Notes: a model not told the origin generated them from the letters alone. Numbered from the stretch's first letter, positions 19,401 through 28,431 are shown. The stretch is 64,000 bases of DNA from Verrucomicrobiaceae bacterium (GCA_027485615.1 JAIXQS010000038.1:1-64000); one strand, 5' to 3'. Translations and numbers: made by a program.

Positions 19401-19503
19401 GTTCCGCGCACAGGTAGGCCGGGAGCATGACCAACGGGAAAGCAAAACCCACGATCCGATGAGCGGTTGCGAATGCGATTGAATGATTATCGGGAAGGCT
19501 CAT
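16441..19503 (-). CDS. DUF1592/DUF1588-family cytochrome c
   Basis: This is an exported protein of about 1020 residues with the standard Planctomycete/Verrucomicrobial series: an N-terminal cytochrome-like motif with CTDCHEEGTEKGKFRLDNL, the DUF1587 region, DUF1592 (about 500-640; RDASYALAYALTDSSPDKEL), DUF1588 (EEYCWGCHERMNPVGLPFEM, a second CxxCH) and DUF1585 (DASGHLEGTGDPQLDG to the end). The two CxxCH sites imply covalent haem and an electron-transfer or oxidase role outside the cytoplasm. ATG 19503 is preferred to ATG 19560 because a hydrophobic export segment follows. It is the first gene of an operon with the DUF1552 gene. A strong promoter about 325 nt upstream carries a site shared with the R2 promoter. 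Confidence 0.9.
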   Translation of the reverse strand: MSLPDNHSIAFATAHRIVGFAFPLVMLPAYLCAEPANIRIDPKIEEILGFYCTDCHEEGTEKGKFRLDNLKELPLDGLLDVMNRMHEKVHFEEMPPKKKDQPTEQERKQLEDWLAGVLEANNSSKLADKLRMPAYGNKVDHGKLFSGKYKDLPGFTYDRRWLVSEFIFDAKINKLLEFVGQRDIDGKRQPVIGENNRNSAKINLTNPFLLPTHSGVRYYDTTTLDGGHLLTMLTNGKELSAYMMTRAKGRTYVPAIYAIMGKEWEQEKILTDRATYLKAGIEPLLIEVFKDKHDSLLPKFTATKPSPPVKVGPDGKPVNLPGFDYAGMSAEDREKIWAAIRRYSQDGKMDEAMIVRSERDWVNEGLSEREIVVRVNYMRIYMDEFFRRMPKTVPAAPKPPAEAELAVMRAALLKHRKAGDNYSTLIAKCVGDWSDEFRREREKTGVSDEQIGHLVDQLFNRIIERSPDSQEFAEYSALVKSYLEKSGNAAAIEKLIQTLFLRTDYVYRHEFGEGNADEHGRRMLSPRDASYALAYALTDSSPDKELAAAAASGKLNTREDYRREVERMLKIRSQYYIIDESVELLSADSFTNIPIRKLRFFREFFGYPRALPIFKDNKRFGGDYISVSGRAVSEADLLVEHILEQDKNVFEKLLTTEDFYVFHSGNNEQMANSSAYVRKIYDYFKDKDWRNFDGLKLKEHLEFLKANEVRGVNPDLVAKSTGGKESMGGFVSTMSSYEDLLGKGQANAVPFSSTPGHGKTEAMTRTGKQMRGPEIAKSFNIDLKNWNYPVTQPTKMAHRKGILTHPAWLIAFAANTETDPIRRGKWVREKLLAGTVPDVPITVDAVIPEDHHNTLRTRLDKKTKEEYCWGCHERMNPVGLPFEMYDDFGRYRMEEFLEHPENLLEKRPDKGPPQDDLRDIFKTLPVDASGHLEGTGDPQLDGDVKNALDLAERLGKSAKVRQSIIRHAFRYFMGRNETLSDSKTLIDADQAYVQSSGSFDAVIISLLTSDSFIFRKPATN

Positions 19504-19833
19504 CTGGGAATTGGCAGGTGGGAGGATGAATGCGTTCGATTGGCGGCGGCGGAGAAGCATGAGGAAGCCAATGCCACCGAGAAGCGCCGTGCCGGGGTCG
19601 GTCTTGGCGTAAACGACTTAAAGACCGCTCAGCCGAAGCCCTTCGTTAGATCCTTTGACATTGATCACGGTCTGCCCTGAGCCATTCGATTTCCATGCGG
19701 ACAGGAAAGATCGTCGCGGTGTATGATGATGGCGTCATATTCATGGTGGTGATTTGGTTGGAGGATCCGTGAAGGTGCGGTGTTCGACTTCAGATGCGCG
19801 AAGACATCCGAAACGATTCTGGAGGTTTCGGCG

Positions 19834-19872
19834 ATTATATTTCATCTTGCTCCTATTACCCAAAGAGTAATA
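19834..19872 (-). promoter_or_regulatory. Strong promoter with R2-type operator, towards DUF1592 operon
   Basis: On the minus strand TTGGGT (19863-19858), an 18-nt spacer and a perfect TATAAT (19839-19834) form a promoter. The inverted repeat TATTAC-n7-GTAATA (19854-19872) overlaps the -35. Its core TTACCCAAAGAGTA differs at one of 14 bases from the site before R2 at 27335-27348, so R2 is the likely ligand. Transcription would reach the DUF1592-DUF1552 genes. Confidence 0.5.
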
Positions 19873-20333
19873 ATTATTTGTGAAATCGTTTCTCGCCCCC
19901 TCCGTCGGGCGGCGCATCAACGAAAGGAAATCCAGCGTGGCGGCTTCGACGTAAGCATCCGAGAACATGATGCCGCGCGGTGACGGAGCAAAGACGGATT
20001 TCAGGGAAAAGCTTGTATGCGATGGGTGATCCGTGATCGGCAAGTCGGACGCTCAGGGCGATGGATGGGGACGGGTTTTCACGGAAGGCAACGAAGACAA
20101 CCGGGGGACTTCGCGTGCCGCTTGGCTTTGCTTTTATCGAAGATTCAGCGCATCTGTTGCAATGGGATTCGCCGGACGGGTTGGGTCGCTCGCGCTCCAA
20201 CCGGATTGCCGCCATGGCATGGGCAAGGCAGACGAAGACAGCCTGTCCTTGCGCTTCCCGGGGAATCCGCAGCTCCTCTTCCGGCGACGTCATCAACTTA
20301 CCAAAGCCGGCCGGAGGCGCGGCTCTCCATACG

Positions 20334-20366
20334 AAAACACCCGCTTCGGTTGAAGCGGGTGTTCCG
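20334..20366 (-). terminator. Terminator of the PEP-CTERM gene
   Basis: A perfect 12-bp stem (20336-20347 with 20352-20363) closes a 4-nt loop, followed on the minus strand by a short T run. It lies about 55 nt beyond the stop codon of the gene at 20418-27125. Confidence 0.75.
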
Positions 20367-20381
20367 GAAACTCTTTCCCTT

Positions 20382-20413
20382 CCTTGAAGGTTGAGATTTG
20401 AGATTTGAGTTTT
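20382..20413 (+). repeat. AT-rich repeat element, copy C (diverged)
   Basis: This 32-nt element matches about 23 of 32 positions of the elements at 32610-32641 and 51934-51965 (reverse strand). The differences are mostly A/G transitions. It lies just beyond the stop codon of the PEP-CTERM gene. Confidence 0.4.
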
Positions 20414-20417
20414 TAAC

Positions 20418-23400
20418 TCAGCGGCGACGGCGGAGCAGCATCATGGCTCCAAGTGTGCCGAGAAGCGCCACGGACGACGGCTCGGGGATGACGGTCAGGG
20501 CGGTCAGAGTTACAAAGTTCGTCTGGCCGGCTATGATTGCATCCGCACCGTAGTTGCCACCCGCCACCGTATCGTTGTAGTTGAACGTCCACACGTTATC
20601 ACCGAAGTTGTAAGTGTTATCATCCGTGTAACCCGCGAAACCCGAGGTGATACCTGTGCCAGTGTAGCTGATGAGAGTGAGCTTGTCGCCCACGGCCCAT
20701 GTGGTGTCCGGCAAGGACAGGGCCGCGATCGTTGCAAGATCAAAGCTCAGGTTGACGTTGGTGAGTGAGAGGGCTCCGTTGACCCCGAGCATGTCCGCGC
20801 CGGTAGGCGTATCGTTTGCGACCTCGTAAACGAAGGTCGAGCCGGATGCCATGGTGAGCGCACCGGTTGCCAGGCTCTCGATGGATGCGCCCGGCGAGAG
20901 GACACCGCTCACGTTGACGGTTCCGGCGATGGTGCCGGTTCCGCCGAGGGTAGCGCCATTCGCCACCGTGAACGCAGAGGCGGTGGTGGTGCCGTTGACG
21001 AGGAGTTTACCCGCACTGACGTTCGTTGCGCCGCTGTAAGTGTTGTTCGTGTTGGTGAGGATCCACGTGCCCGCGCCGCTTTTGGTCAGGGTGGCGACTC
21101 CGCCGGTGTTGTTCTGCCAACTTCCGGCGAGGATGTTGTCGCCTGTGCTTGCTCCGGTTAGGGTCAGGTTTTTGTTTCCCGAACCAGCCGAACCGAGGCT
21201 GGCGGTGTTGGAGTAGTTGACGGCACCTGAACCCGTGGAACCGAGGGTAAGCGTGCCGGTGGTCAGGGAGCTGGCCGTGATCGCACCGCTCATGGTCTGG
21301 TTGGCAGAGCCGGTGTAATTGAGGGTGGGGCTGACCATGCTCTGGTTGAAGGTGATGGCGTTGCTTCCACCCGCCGAGGCGTAGTTAAGTGTGCCGGCGG
21401 AGGTGGTGAGGGCGGTTGATAAGCCCATCGTGATGGCTCCTGTGAAGGTGTTGTTGGCACTGGAGAGCGACCAGGTGCCCGAACCGGTCTTCTCGACGGC
21501 GATCGACCCGGCACCGTTGGTGATGGCTCCGGAAATAAACCCGCCGAAACCGCCTTGAGCGAGCTTGAGAGTCTGGGCGCTCGTAGTGCTGGTGGAGACA
21601 GCACCGAGCGTCATGGTGTTGTCGGCATCCTGGTTGCGGATCGTGATGTTGGAGTTCAGGAGATTGACGGGGCGGTTGGGCACCGAAAGGTTGGCGGTCG
21701 CGCTGGATCCGAGGCTGAAAAATCCTGCGCTTCCCAAGTTGAGCGTGATCGGGCTGGTGCTGTCCGCCAGGCTGTTGACCGTGACTCCGGCGACTGCGCC
21801 ACCCGCTGTTGTTTCCAAACCGTTCCCTACACCAAATTCCCCGGTGAACGTGTTGTTGCCGAGCAAGTTGAAAGCCCAGACAGTGCCAATGCCGCCGTCA
21901 CTTAGCAAGGCGACTCTGCCCGTGGTTACCCCACCGGAGCCGGAAATGCCACCATTAACCGTTATGGTGGCATTAGCTCGACCGCCTGCGATCGTGGCCA
22001 TTGCCCCGTCATTCACGATGATCGAGCGTGTGGAAGGCAGAGTAAATGTGAGCGCACTGGTGCCATTGTTTGGACTGAGCAGAAGCGTGGCCGAACCACC
22101 GAAAGTGATGTCGCCGTTCACCTCACCGAGGCTAGCATCGGTCTGAGCCCACAAGGTTCCGGAGTTCAGAACCGTGCCGCCCGAGTAGTTGCTGGTGGCG
22201 TTGAGTTGGAGGACGCCTACTCCCGATTTAACGAGGGTAACTGCATCAGAGCCATTGTTATTGATCGGTGCGGTCACGCTGATGCCAGTGTGCGCACCTT
22301 GGATGTTCGAGTTGATACCATTGGAGGTGAGGTAAAGATTGCCACCGCCGGTGGGGGTGGTCAGGACACCGCCCGTGCCGGGCGCGATGGTGAGCAGGGT
22401 GGCTGCACCGTTGAGCACGCCGAAGGTTTGCAGGTTACTGCCGGTGGCCAGGGTCAGCACGGTGCTCGCGCCGGTGTTGCGGAGAGCGGTGATGGTGCGG
22501 GTGCCGGTAAGGGTCACGGTTCCGCCTACGCTGGTCGTATAGGCATTGGCGGCGGCGGTCCAGGTGGTTTCGGCAGAGCCGGCAACGTTGCGGGCGACGA
22601 CGAATCCATTGGCACCGTCGGAATCGTAAACCGCGTAGTCGGTCTGGGAGTTCGCGGCGGTGCCTACAGTGGCCCAAGCCCCGATGATTTGATCAGCGGC
22701 TGTGTCCGTCGTGATGCCATTAATGCGGATTCGGTCGTTGGTCACGTTCAGGCCACCGGCGTTCGAAAAAGTGATCGCCGAGGTATTGGTGGCTCCGGTG
22801 CGGGTGAGGCCGGAAAGGGCGAGCGTCTGGCTGCCGGCGCTCTTGTCGAGGGTGTTGACAAGGTTCAGTTGCCCGGTGGTCAAGGCGACCGGGCCGAGGG
22901 TTTCTATGAAGGTTCGGGTGCTGCCTGCGGTGGTGGTGGTGTAAGTGATGGTGCCACCGTTGGAGGTGATGCTATCGCTATCACTGATACGATCCAAACC
23001 GTCTTCCGTATCGTTGTCGGCGTTGGTCAGGGTGAGTCCGGCACCGGCATTCAAGGTCAGGCCGGAGGAATTCAACAGCGTGGCCGCGCCGCCGAGATTG
23101 AGCACGCCGGCATTGAGGATGGTCGCGCCGGTGTAGGTGAGGTTGCCGTTGAGAACTTGCGTGCCCGCACCGTTCTTGGTGAGGGACGTGCCCCCGACAG
23201 CACCATTGGCGATAGCGCCAGTATAGGTGAAAGTAACTCCCGTCTGTGGATTAAGCGTCAGGTTGGTGACGGTGCCGGTGTAGCCGCCGGTAATGGCGGA
23301 GGCCAGATCCACAGCGCCCGAAAGGCCGCCCAAGGTCAGAGTGCCGGAGCTGAGTCCGTTCGTCACATCCAGGCCGATGGAGCTGCCGTTGGAGCCATTG

Positions 23401-26400
23401 GTATTGTAAGCGGTGAACTGAAGAGCCAGAGGGTTGGTCATCAGGATCTTACCGGCGTTGACGGTGGTGGTGCCGGTGTTGAAATTGGCGTTGTTGAAGG
23501 TTAGATTATCCGAGCCATTCTTGATCACAGCACCCGTGCCGGCGATCACCGCAAAGTCCGTGCCCTGAACCATGGCATTGCTGCGATTGAAGACCAGGGT
23601 GGCGTTGTTGGCAATGGGACTGTTGGGAATCGAACCGGTGGTGCCGCCCGCGCCAATTTGCAGCGTGCCGCCGGAAATGGTGGTGGCGCCCGTGAAGGTG
23701 TTGGTGCCGGAGAGGATCCAGGTGTTGGCATCTGCCTTCGTCACGCTGATGGTTCCGCTGCCGTTGTCGATCTGCCCGGCGAAGGCGCTGGTGCCGCAGG
23801 TGTTGGAGCCGCCGAGAATCAGCGTCTTGGCTCCCGCGGTGGTGACGGCCAAATTGCTGTTGATGATGAGGGAAGAGTTGTTGGTGCCGTTGTTGTCGAT
23901 GGCGACGAAGCTGTTCGATGCGTTGGCTAATTCGATCGCACGGTTGGTCAGCGTCAGCCCCGCGCTGCCAACGTACCGGAGTCTGTTCGGATTGGCTAAA
24001 GTCTGAGCGTTGCCGGCAAAGCGGATGTTGCTGGCGACCGTGTCATTCAGGTTGGACAACTGATAGATAAATGATGCACCGGACGTGTTCATCTGCAGCA
24101 CGCCGGTAAAGTTCGAGAGGTCGCTGAAGGCGATGATTTTATTCTGTCCGGTGCCACCTGGATTGTCGCCACTGAAGGTTCCACTGCCCGAGAGGGATGG
24201 AATCGTAAAAGTAAAGATAGCTCCATTAGAAGTGTTTCTGAAGTTTGCCGTGACGTCTGGATTGATGGTCGTTGAGGGGAGGTTTATGTTGGCAGCAGAA
24301 TACGTGAAGTTGGAGGTGCCGGTGAATGTGAGACCGCTCGATGAGCTGAGGGGATTGCCCGCTTGGCCGCTCACGTCCAGCGTGCCGCCATTCATGATTG
24401 TGGCACCGGTGTAGGTTGGATTGGTCGAGAGGGTGAGCGTGCCGTCACCCGCCTTGGTGAGGCTTCTGCCCAATCCGAAGTCGCTGACCGCGCCGCTGAC
24501 GGCGAGGGTGCCGCCGCTGGCCACCGTCCACGTCTGGCTGGAAGCGAGCGCGACCCGGGCACTGATGGTGTTGGTGCCGGAGGTTTTAAGGGAGTTGATA
24601 GCATTGCCTGCGGTGTTGCCATTGACCGCGGCGGCTTCGAGAACCAGCGCGCCCGGGCCGGCGATGGTTACGTTGCCCGAGGCGTTCGTTAAGGTCAGGC
24701 TGTTGATGTTGAAATCGGTATCCAACACGGTGGCGAGGGTTCCTGGCGTTGGTGTCTGCGTGGAGAAGGTGACGTTGGTCGCAAAGTCAGGGGCACCGGC
24801 GACGGCTCCACCACCGGCCAGAGTATCGCGCCAGTTTGCGGCTGTGTTCCAGTTGGCATTGGAAGAACCTGCCCAGAATGCGGCAGGTGTGAGGGCGGAC
24901 GCGTTGGCGACGACAAGGTCGAGATCGCCATTGTTGGCTGTGTTATGGGTAAGCGTGTAGGTCTGGCCGAAGGCTTTGGTAATGGGAAGGGAGAATCTGC
25001 CAGCGTTCGTGGTATCCAGTGTCCCCGCGCCGCCAATGAGGGTGTAAGTGGTCGCCGTGCGGCCGCTGGCTCCGCCGAGCCAGTTTAAGTCGATCGACTG
25101 GTTGTTGCTGAGGGTGGTGGTGCCCGCCACGATGAGCGAGTCGGAGGTGCCGGTGCCATTCCCCATATCGAAGCGGAGGGTATTTGCCCCCGCTGCGCCG
25201 GTGATGGAAAGCGTGCTGCCGAGGGTAAGACTGCCGACCGATGTGTCGCGGAGATCCAGTCCGCCGGTGCTGCTGACCGTGACCGCGCCGCCGAGGCTGC
25301 CGCCGTTGCCGCCGAGGGAGCCAGCTGTGACCGACACGTTACCGGTGGCCGCGCTGGAGTCTCCGGTGATACGCAGGATACCGGCGCTGACAGATGTGGG
25401 ACCGGTATAATCATTCGTGCCGGATAGAGTCCAATCGCCGGTGCCGGCCTTGGAAAGGTTCATGAGCCTGCCTCCAGCAGAGTTCCTGATAGCGCCTGAG
25501 ATGAGGCTGCCTGCTGCAGATCCCTCCAACTGCAGCGTCGTATTGCTGCCAACAGCGGCGTCATTGGACTGGCGCACCGTACCGGTGACGGTCATGGGGG
25601 CATCCGCCCGCAACGTGGCTTGATGATTGCCCGCAGTGCCTGCCTGCAGTGTGACGTTCACATTGGCGATCTGGAGCCTGTAGTTGTTCGCACCGGTCAA
25701 CCAGAGCCCCTGGCCCGTGGAAGCGGTGGCACCCTCGGTAAGATTCAGGTTGCCCAACTGGATGGTGCTGCCGGTCTGTGTGCTGGAGCTGGTGCCGAGG
25801 TTGGCGGTGCTGTTGTTGCCGACGAACGCCCTCATCCAATGCCGGAGATCACCCGTGCCCACGCCTTCGATATTGCTGAAATTCAGATTCACTCCCGAGC
25901 GGGAGGCGGGCGTGGCGGAGTCGTCCAGGAACCTGATGTTACCAGCGCGTGAGTTAACGCCACCTTGGTTCTGATTCAGCGAGGTGGAATTGGAAAGCGC
26001 CTGCATGCCCTGAAAAACCAGAATGCCGTTATCATCACCATAGCTCAATGTCGTTGCGCCGGTGTAGGTATTGGTGCCGGACAATGCCCAGATGCTGTTG
26101 CCAGCGCCCTTAGTGAGGCCGACGACCCCCGCGCCAGCGTTGGCGATGTTGCCGGCGAATTGGTTGGTGCTGGTGGTATTGCTGCCGGCCAAGGTCAGCG
26201 TCCGGGCACTTGTGCCGCTGTGTGCCAGGTTCTGCTGGATGATGAGCGCGCCGGAGCCGTTGTTGTTAATTGACCCGCTGACGCTCATGGTGAACGGACG
26301 GAGCGCGAAAGTCTTGGCGGTGCCGCTCCAATTCCAGCCGTTGGTTCCAATTGTGATGGCATTAGCCGAATCCCCGAGGCTGGCGAAGGTCATCGCGTAT

Positions 26401-27125
26401 TGGGAGGAGATTGTGCCCGTGAAGGTGTTGCCGGTATTGGTGAAATTAGCGCCGTCGGAACCGGTCTGGGTGATGGAGCTGCTGCCGGAGAGCACCCCGT
26501 TCACGGTAATCGCGTTGTTCAGAGCCATGTTGGCGTTGACCGTGACGTCGCGATTCAAGACGAAACCATCCGTGTAGTTGATTTGGCCGCCACTGAAAGT
26601 AAGTCCGCCGGACGTGGCGCCGAGATGTGAATCGACGTTACCTGCGAAACTAATGCTACCGGCGCTGAGTATCGTGCCGCCGGTGTAGTTGTTGCTGGTG
26701 TTGTTGAGAAGCAGAATGCCCGCGCCGTTTTTCTGGAGACCGTCGCTGCCGGATATCTGGCTGGAAATGGTGAGGGTGCGTCCGGAGGTGGTAACATCAA
26801 TGACTGGAACGCCCGTGGTGCGATCCAAGGTGAGGATATTCCCGCCGGAAATGGTGTAGTTGTGCGTTGTATCCGAGGCGGTGATGTTTCCGATGGTGTA
26901 TGGAGCGTCGAGGGTGATGATGCGGTCCGCAGTGATCACATTTCCGAGCGTGGCGGTGAAATCAGCACCGGAGGCGACGGTGCCACCAAGCCATCTGGCG
27001 GTGTCACTCCAGTTTCCAGCGGAATCGCTGTTCCATGTGCTGTTCTGGGCGTTCACGGAAGAGATGCAAAGCATCACACTGGATGCGATGGCGAGGGAGC
27101 GGATGTGGCGGAATTTCGGTTTCAT
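20418..27125 (-). CDS. Giant autotransporter-strand repeat protein, PEP-CTERM
   Basis: This is a 2235-residue surface or secreted protein. A signal peptide (ending ISSVNAQ) precedes many repeats of the autotransporter-associated beta-strand type, seen as recurring patterns such as LTKSGAGTWILTNTNNTYSG, LSGTNTYTGATTLS and GGTLQIGAGGTTG, which predict a long beta-helix. The extreme C-terminus is VIPEPSSVALLGTLGAMMLL followed by four Arg: a PEP-CTERM sorting signal with hydrophobic helix and basic tail, normally processed by an exosortase and linked to exopolysaccharide. No exosortase lies in this window. It is likely an adhesin or matrix structural protein. The composition is Gly/Ser/Thr/Asn-rich. 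It diverges from regulator R2 over a 238-bp intergenic region. Confidence 0.92.
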   Translation of the reverse strand: MKPKFRHIRSLAIASSVMLCISSVNAQNSTWNSDSAGNWSDTARWLGGTVASGADFTATLGNVITADRIITLDAPYTIGNITASDTTHNYTISGGNILTLDRTTGVPVIDVTTSGRTLTISSQISGSDGLQKNGAGILLLNNTSNNYTGGTILSAGSISFAGNVDSHLGATSGGLTFSGGQINYTDGFVLNRDVTVNANMALNNAITVNGVLSGSSSITQTGSDGANFTNTGNTFTGTISSQYAMTFASLGDSANAITIGTNGWNWSGTAKTFALRPFTMSVSGSINNNGSGALIIQQNLAHSGTSARTLTLAGSNTTSTNQFAGNIANAGAGVVGLTKGAGNSIWALSGTNTYTGATTLSYGDDNGILVFQGMQALSNSTSLNQNQGGVNSRAGNIRFLDDSATPASRSGVNLNFSNIEGVGTGDLRHWMRAFVGNNSTANLGTSSSTQTGSTIQLGNLNLTEGATASTGQGLWLTGANNYRLQIANVNVTLQAGTAGNHQATLRADAPMTVTGTVRQSNDAAVGSNTTLQLEGSAAGSLISGAIRNSAGGRLMNLSKAGTGDWTLSGTNDYTGPTSVSAGILRITGDSSAATGNVSVTAGSLGGNGGSLGGAVTVSSTGGLDLRDTSVGSLTLGSTLSITGAAGANTLRFDMGNGTGTSDSLIVAGTTTLSNNQSIDLNWLGGASGRTATTYTLIGGAGTLDTTNAGRFSLPITKAFGQTYTLTHNTANNGDLDLVVANASALTPAAFWAGSSNANWNTAANWRDTLAGGGAVAGAPDFATNVTFSTQTPTPGTLATVLDTDFNINSLTLTNASGNVTIAGPGALVLEAAAVNGNTAGNAINSLKTSGTNTISARVALASSQTWTVASGGTLAVSGAVSDFGLGRSLTKAGDGTLTLSTNPTYTGATIMNGGTLDVSGQAGNPLSSSSGLTFTGTSNFTYSAANINLPSTTINPDVTANFRNTSNGAIFTFTIPSLSGSGTFSGDNPGGTGQNKIIAFSDLSNFTGVLQMNTSGASFIYQLSNLNDTVASNIRFAGNAQTLANPNRLRYVGSAGLTLTNRAIELANASNSFVAIDNNGTNNSSLIINSNLAVTTAGAKTLILGGSNTCGTSAFAGQIDNGSGTISVTKADANTWILSGTNTFTGATTISGGTLQIGAGGTTGSIPNSPIANNATLVFNRSNAMVQGTDFAVIAGTGAVIKNGSDNLTFNNANFNTGTTTVNAGKILMTNPLALQFTAYNTNGSNGSSIGLDVTNGLSSGTLTLGGLSGAVDLASAITGGYTGTVTNLTLNPQTGVTFTYTGAIANGAVGGTSLTKNGAGTQVLNGNLTYTGATILNAGVLNLGGAATLLNSSGLTLNAGAGLTLTNADNDTEDGLDRISDSDSITSNGGTITYTTTTAGSTRTFIETLGPVALTTGQLNLVNTLDKSAGSQTLALSGLTRTGATNTSAITFSNAGGLNVTNDRIRINGITTDTAADQIIGAWATVGTAANSQTDYAVYDSDGANGFVVARNVAGSAETTWTAAANAYTTSVGGTVTLTGTRTITALRNTGASTVLTLATGSNLQTFGVLNGAATLLTIAPGTGGVLTTPTGGGNLYLTSNGINSNIQGAHTGISVTAPINNNGSDAVTLVKSGVGVLQLNATSNYSGGTVLNSGTLWAQTDASLGEVNGDITFGGSATLLLSPNNGTSALTFTLPSTRSIIVNDGAMATIAGGRANATITVNGGISGSGGVTTGRVALLSDGGIGTVWAFNLLGNNTFTGEFGVGNGLETTAGGAVAGVTVNSLADSTSPITLNLGSAGFFSLGSSATANLSVPNRPVNLLNSNITIRNQDADNTMTLGAVSTSTTSAQTLKLAQGGFGGFISGAITNGAGSIAVEKTGSGTWSLSSANNTFTGAITMGLSTALTTSAGTLNYASAGGSNAITFNQSMVSPTLNYTGSANQTMSGAITASSLTTGTLTLGSTGSGAVNYSNTASLGSAGSGNKNLTLTGASTGDNILAGSWQNNTGGVATLTKSGAGTWILTNTNNTYSGATNVSAGKLLVNGTTTASAFTVANGATLGGTGTIAGTVNVSGVLSPGASIESLATGALTMASGSTFVYEVANDTPTGADMLGVNGALSLTNVNLSFDLATIAALSLPDTTWAVGDKLTLISYTGTGITSGFAGYTDDNTYNFGDNVWTFNYNDTVAGGNYGADAIIAGQTNFVTLTALTVIPEPSSVALLGTLGAMMLLRRRR

Positions 27126-27334
27126 GGGGGAGTTGGGGGTTAGAAGTGATTGGGAAGAATTTGAAAGCGTCAGAAATATCGGGAAAAGAGATCGGAGGGA
27201 GGAGGAAACGGGATGGCTGTTAGATGGGTTGGGGAGATGATTTTGGGAATGGATATAGCGCGAGCCTAGGGTTCATTTCTCAAAATAAGATGGTGTAGGG
27301 GGGGGGTGTGCAACATTAAATAATCTTGTTATTG

Positions 27335-27350
27335 TTACCCATAGAGTATC
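27335..27350. promoter_or_regulatory. R2-type operator between R2 and the PEP-CTERM gene
   Basis: TTACCCATAGAGTA (27335-27348) lies between a TTGTTA -35-like hexamer (27326-27331, 38 nt before the R2 ATG) and the start. On the other strand it overlaps ATGGGT, which is followed after 18 nt by TAATGT, the same geometry as the promoter at 19834-19872. It may therefore control R2 and the divergent PEP-CTERM gene together. Confidence 0.45.
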
Positions 27351-27363
27351 AAATTTCTCCGAA

Positions 27364-28431
27364 ATGAAACCGTTCCGGTCACTGTCTGCGATTGAGCAAT
27401 TGACAACCCATCTGCGTGAGGAAATCCGAAACGGCGGTCTGGATGGAGACATGCCGGGCGTGGCGCAATTGGTTCGGCGCTTGGGAGTCGGCACAAAGAC
27501 CGTGGTGGCGGCCATGGAGAGCCTGAAGCGCGATGGTGTGATCCAAGCGAACGGCAAGCGGAAGCGCAGCGGGATCGTGGCGGCGGGTGCCGGAAAGAAG
27601 TCCGGATTGCGCATCCGCATCCTGCTTTACGAGGAAAGCGACATGCATAGCGAGCATATCGTGCAGCTTGCCTTCCGGCTCAAGGAACACGGGCACCATG
27701 TAGCCTATGCAGCGAAGACGTTGTCGGGTCTGCATTTCGACGTGAAGAGGGTGGCGCGGATGGTGGAAATGAACGACGGGGATGCTTGGATTGTGCAGGC
27801 AGGGTCGCGGCCGGTGCTGGAATGGTTTGCCGCGCGATCCGTACCCGCGTTCGCCATGTTCGGGCGACAGTTCCAATTACCGATAGCGAGTCTCGCCACC
27901 TTGAAATCGCCGGCTGTGGCGGAAGCATTGCGCCGGCTGGTGGATCTCGGTCACCGCCGCATCGTGATGCTGGTGCGCGAGGAGCGCCGCAAGCCCAACC
28001 CGGGCTTGTTAGAACGACGGTTTCTCGAAGAGTTGGGAAACCTAGGGATCGAGACAGGTGCGTATAACCTGCCGGATTGGGAGGATAACGCAGAGGGCTT
28101 GCGCAGGGGGCTGGACTCGCTCTTCCGGCACTCGCCGCCCACCGCGATTTTCCTGAGCGAACCGGCCTTGTTTTTCGCCACGCAGCAGTATTTGCTGAGA
28201 AATCAGCTGGTTGTACCGCGCGATGTTTCGCTGGTCTCGCTGGATGATCATCCGGCATACCGGTGGTTCGATCCGGAGGTTTCCCACATCCGCAGCGACA
28301 CCCGGCGGTGGGTTCCCCGGATGGTACGGTGGGCGGACAATGTGGCGAACGGCAAGGAAGATCGCCGCGAGACTTTGATCCGCGCTGAATTCGTGGAGGG
28401 AGGCACCATCGGACCGGTGCCGGGCGGATGA
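27364..28431 (+). CDS. GntR/LacI hybrid transcriptional regulator R2
   Basis: This is a 355-residue paralogue of R1. The winged helix is at about residues 7-68 (SAIEQLTTHLREEIRNGGL; VGTKTVVAAMESLKRDGVI). The LacI-like sensor domain follows, with LVDLGHRRIVMLVREERRKP, VPRDVSLVSLDDHPAYRWF and AEFVEGGTIGPVPGG. It probably responds to a sugar or sugar-derived ligand. It is divergent from the giant PEP-CTERM gene and shares an operator-like site with that intergenic region and with the promoter of the DUF1592 operon. No Shine-Dalgarno sequence is visible and the predicted transcript would be nearly leaderless. Confidence 0.88.
   Translation: MKPFRSLSAIEQLTTHLREEIRNGGLDGDMPGVAQLVRRLGVGTKTVVAAMESLKRDGVIQANGKRKRSGIVAAGAGKKSGLRIRILLYEESDMHSEHIVQLAFRLKEHGHHVAYAAKTLSGLHFDVKRVARMVEMNDGDAWIVQAGSRPVLEWFAARSVPAFAMFGRQFQLPIASLATLKSPAVAEALRRLVDLGHRRIVMLVREERRKPNPGLLERRFLEELGNLGIETGAYNLPDWEDNAEGLRRGLDSLFRHSPPTAIFLSEPALFFATQQYLLRNQLVVPRDVSLVSLDDHPAYRWFDPEVSHIRSDTRRWVPRMVRWADNVANGKEDRRETLIRAEFVEGGTIGPVPGG

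Larger units (their letters stand above)
19504..20417. other. Gene-free stretch with promoter, operator and terminator
   Basis: No reading frame in this ~0.9 kb looks like a conserved protein. It holds a minus-strand promoter and operator-like inverted repeat near 19834-19872, a 9-bp inverted repeat pair flanking it (GAAACGATT at 19810-19818 and AATCGTTTC at 19884-19892), a terminator hairpin at 20334-20366 and a copy of an AT-rich repeat at 20382-20413. The leader towards the DUF1592 gene is long (about 325 nt) and contains a 32-codon minus-strand reading frame beginning near 19742, which I do not call as a gene. Confidence 0.5.

Noticed and set aside
17515-19482. Long plus-strand reading frame opposite the DUF1592 gene
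   Set aside because: Antisense to conserved domains with CxxCH motifs; no recognisable protein.
19741-20043. 100-codon minus-strand frame in the gene-free stretch
   Set aside because: No homology-like features, starts upstream of the predicted promoter, and overlaps other equally poor frames.
22206-23504. Long plus-strand frames opposite the PEP-CTERM repeat protein
   Set aside because: Gly/Val/Ala-rich low-complexity output caused by antisense reading of beta-strand repeats.
20500-27000. Repeated short motifs that could suggest a CRISPR array or DNA tandem repeats
   Set aside because: The repeats are protein-level beta-strand repeats of variable spacing with no constant DNA repeat and spacer pattern.
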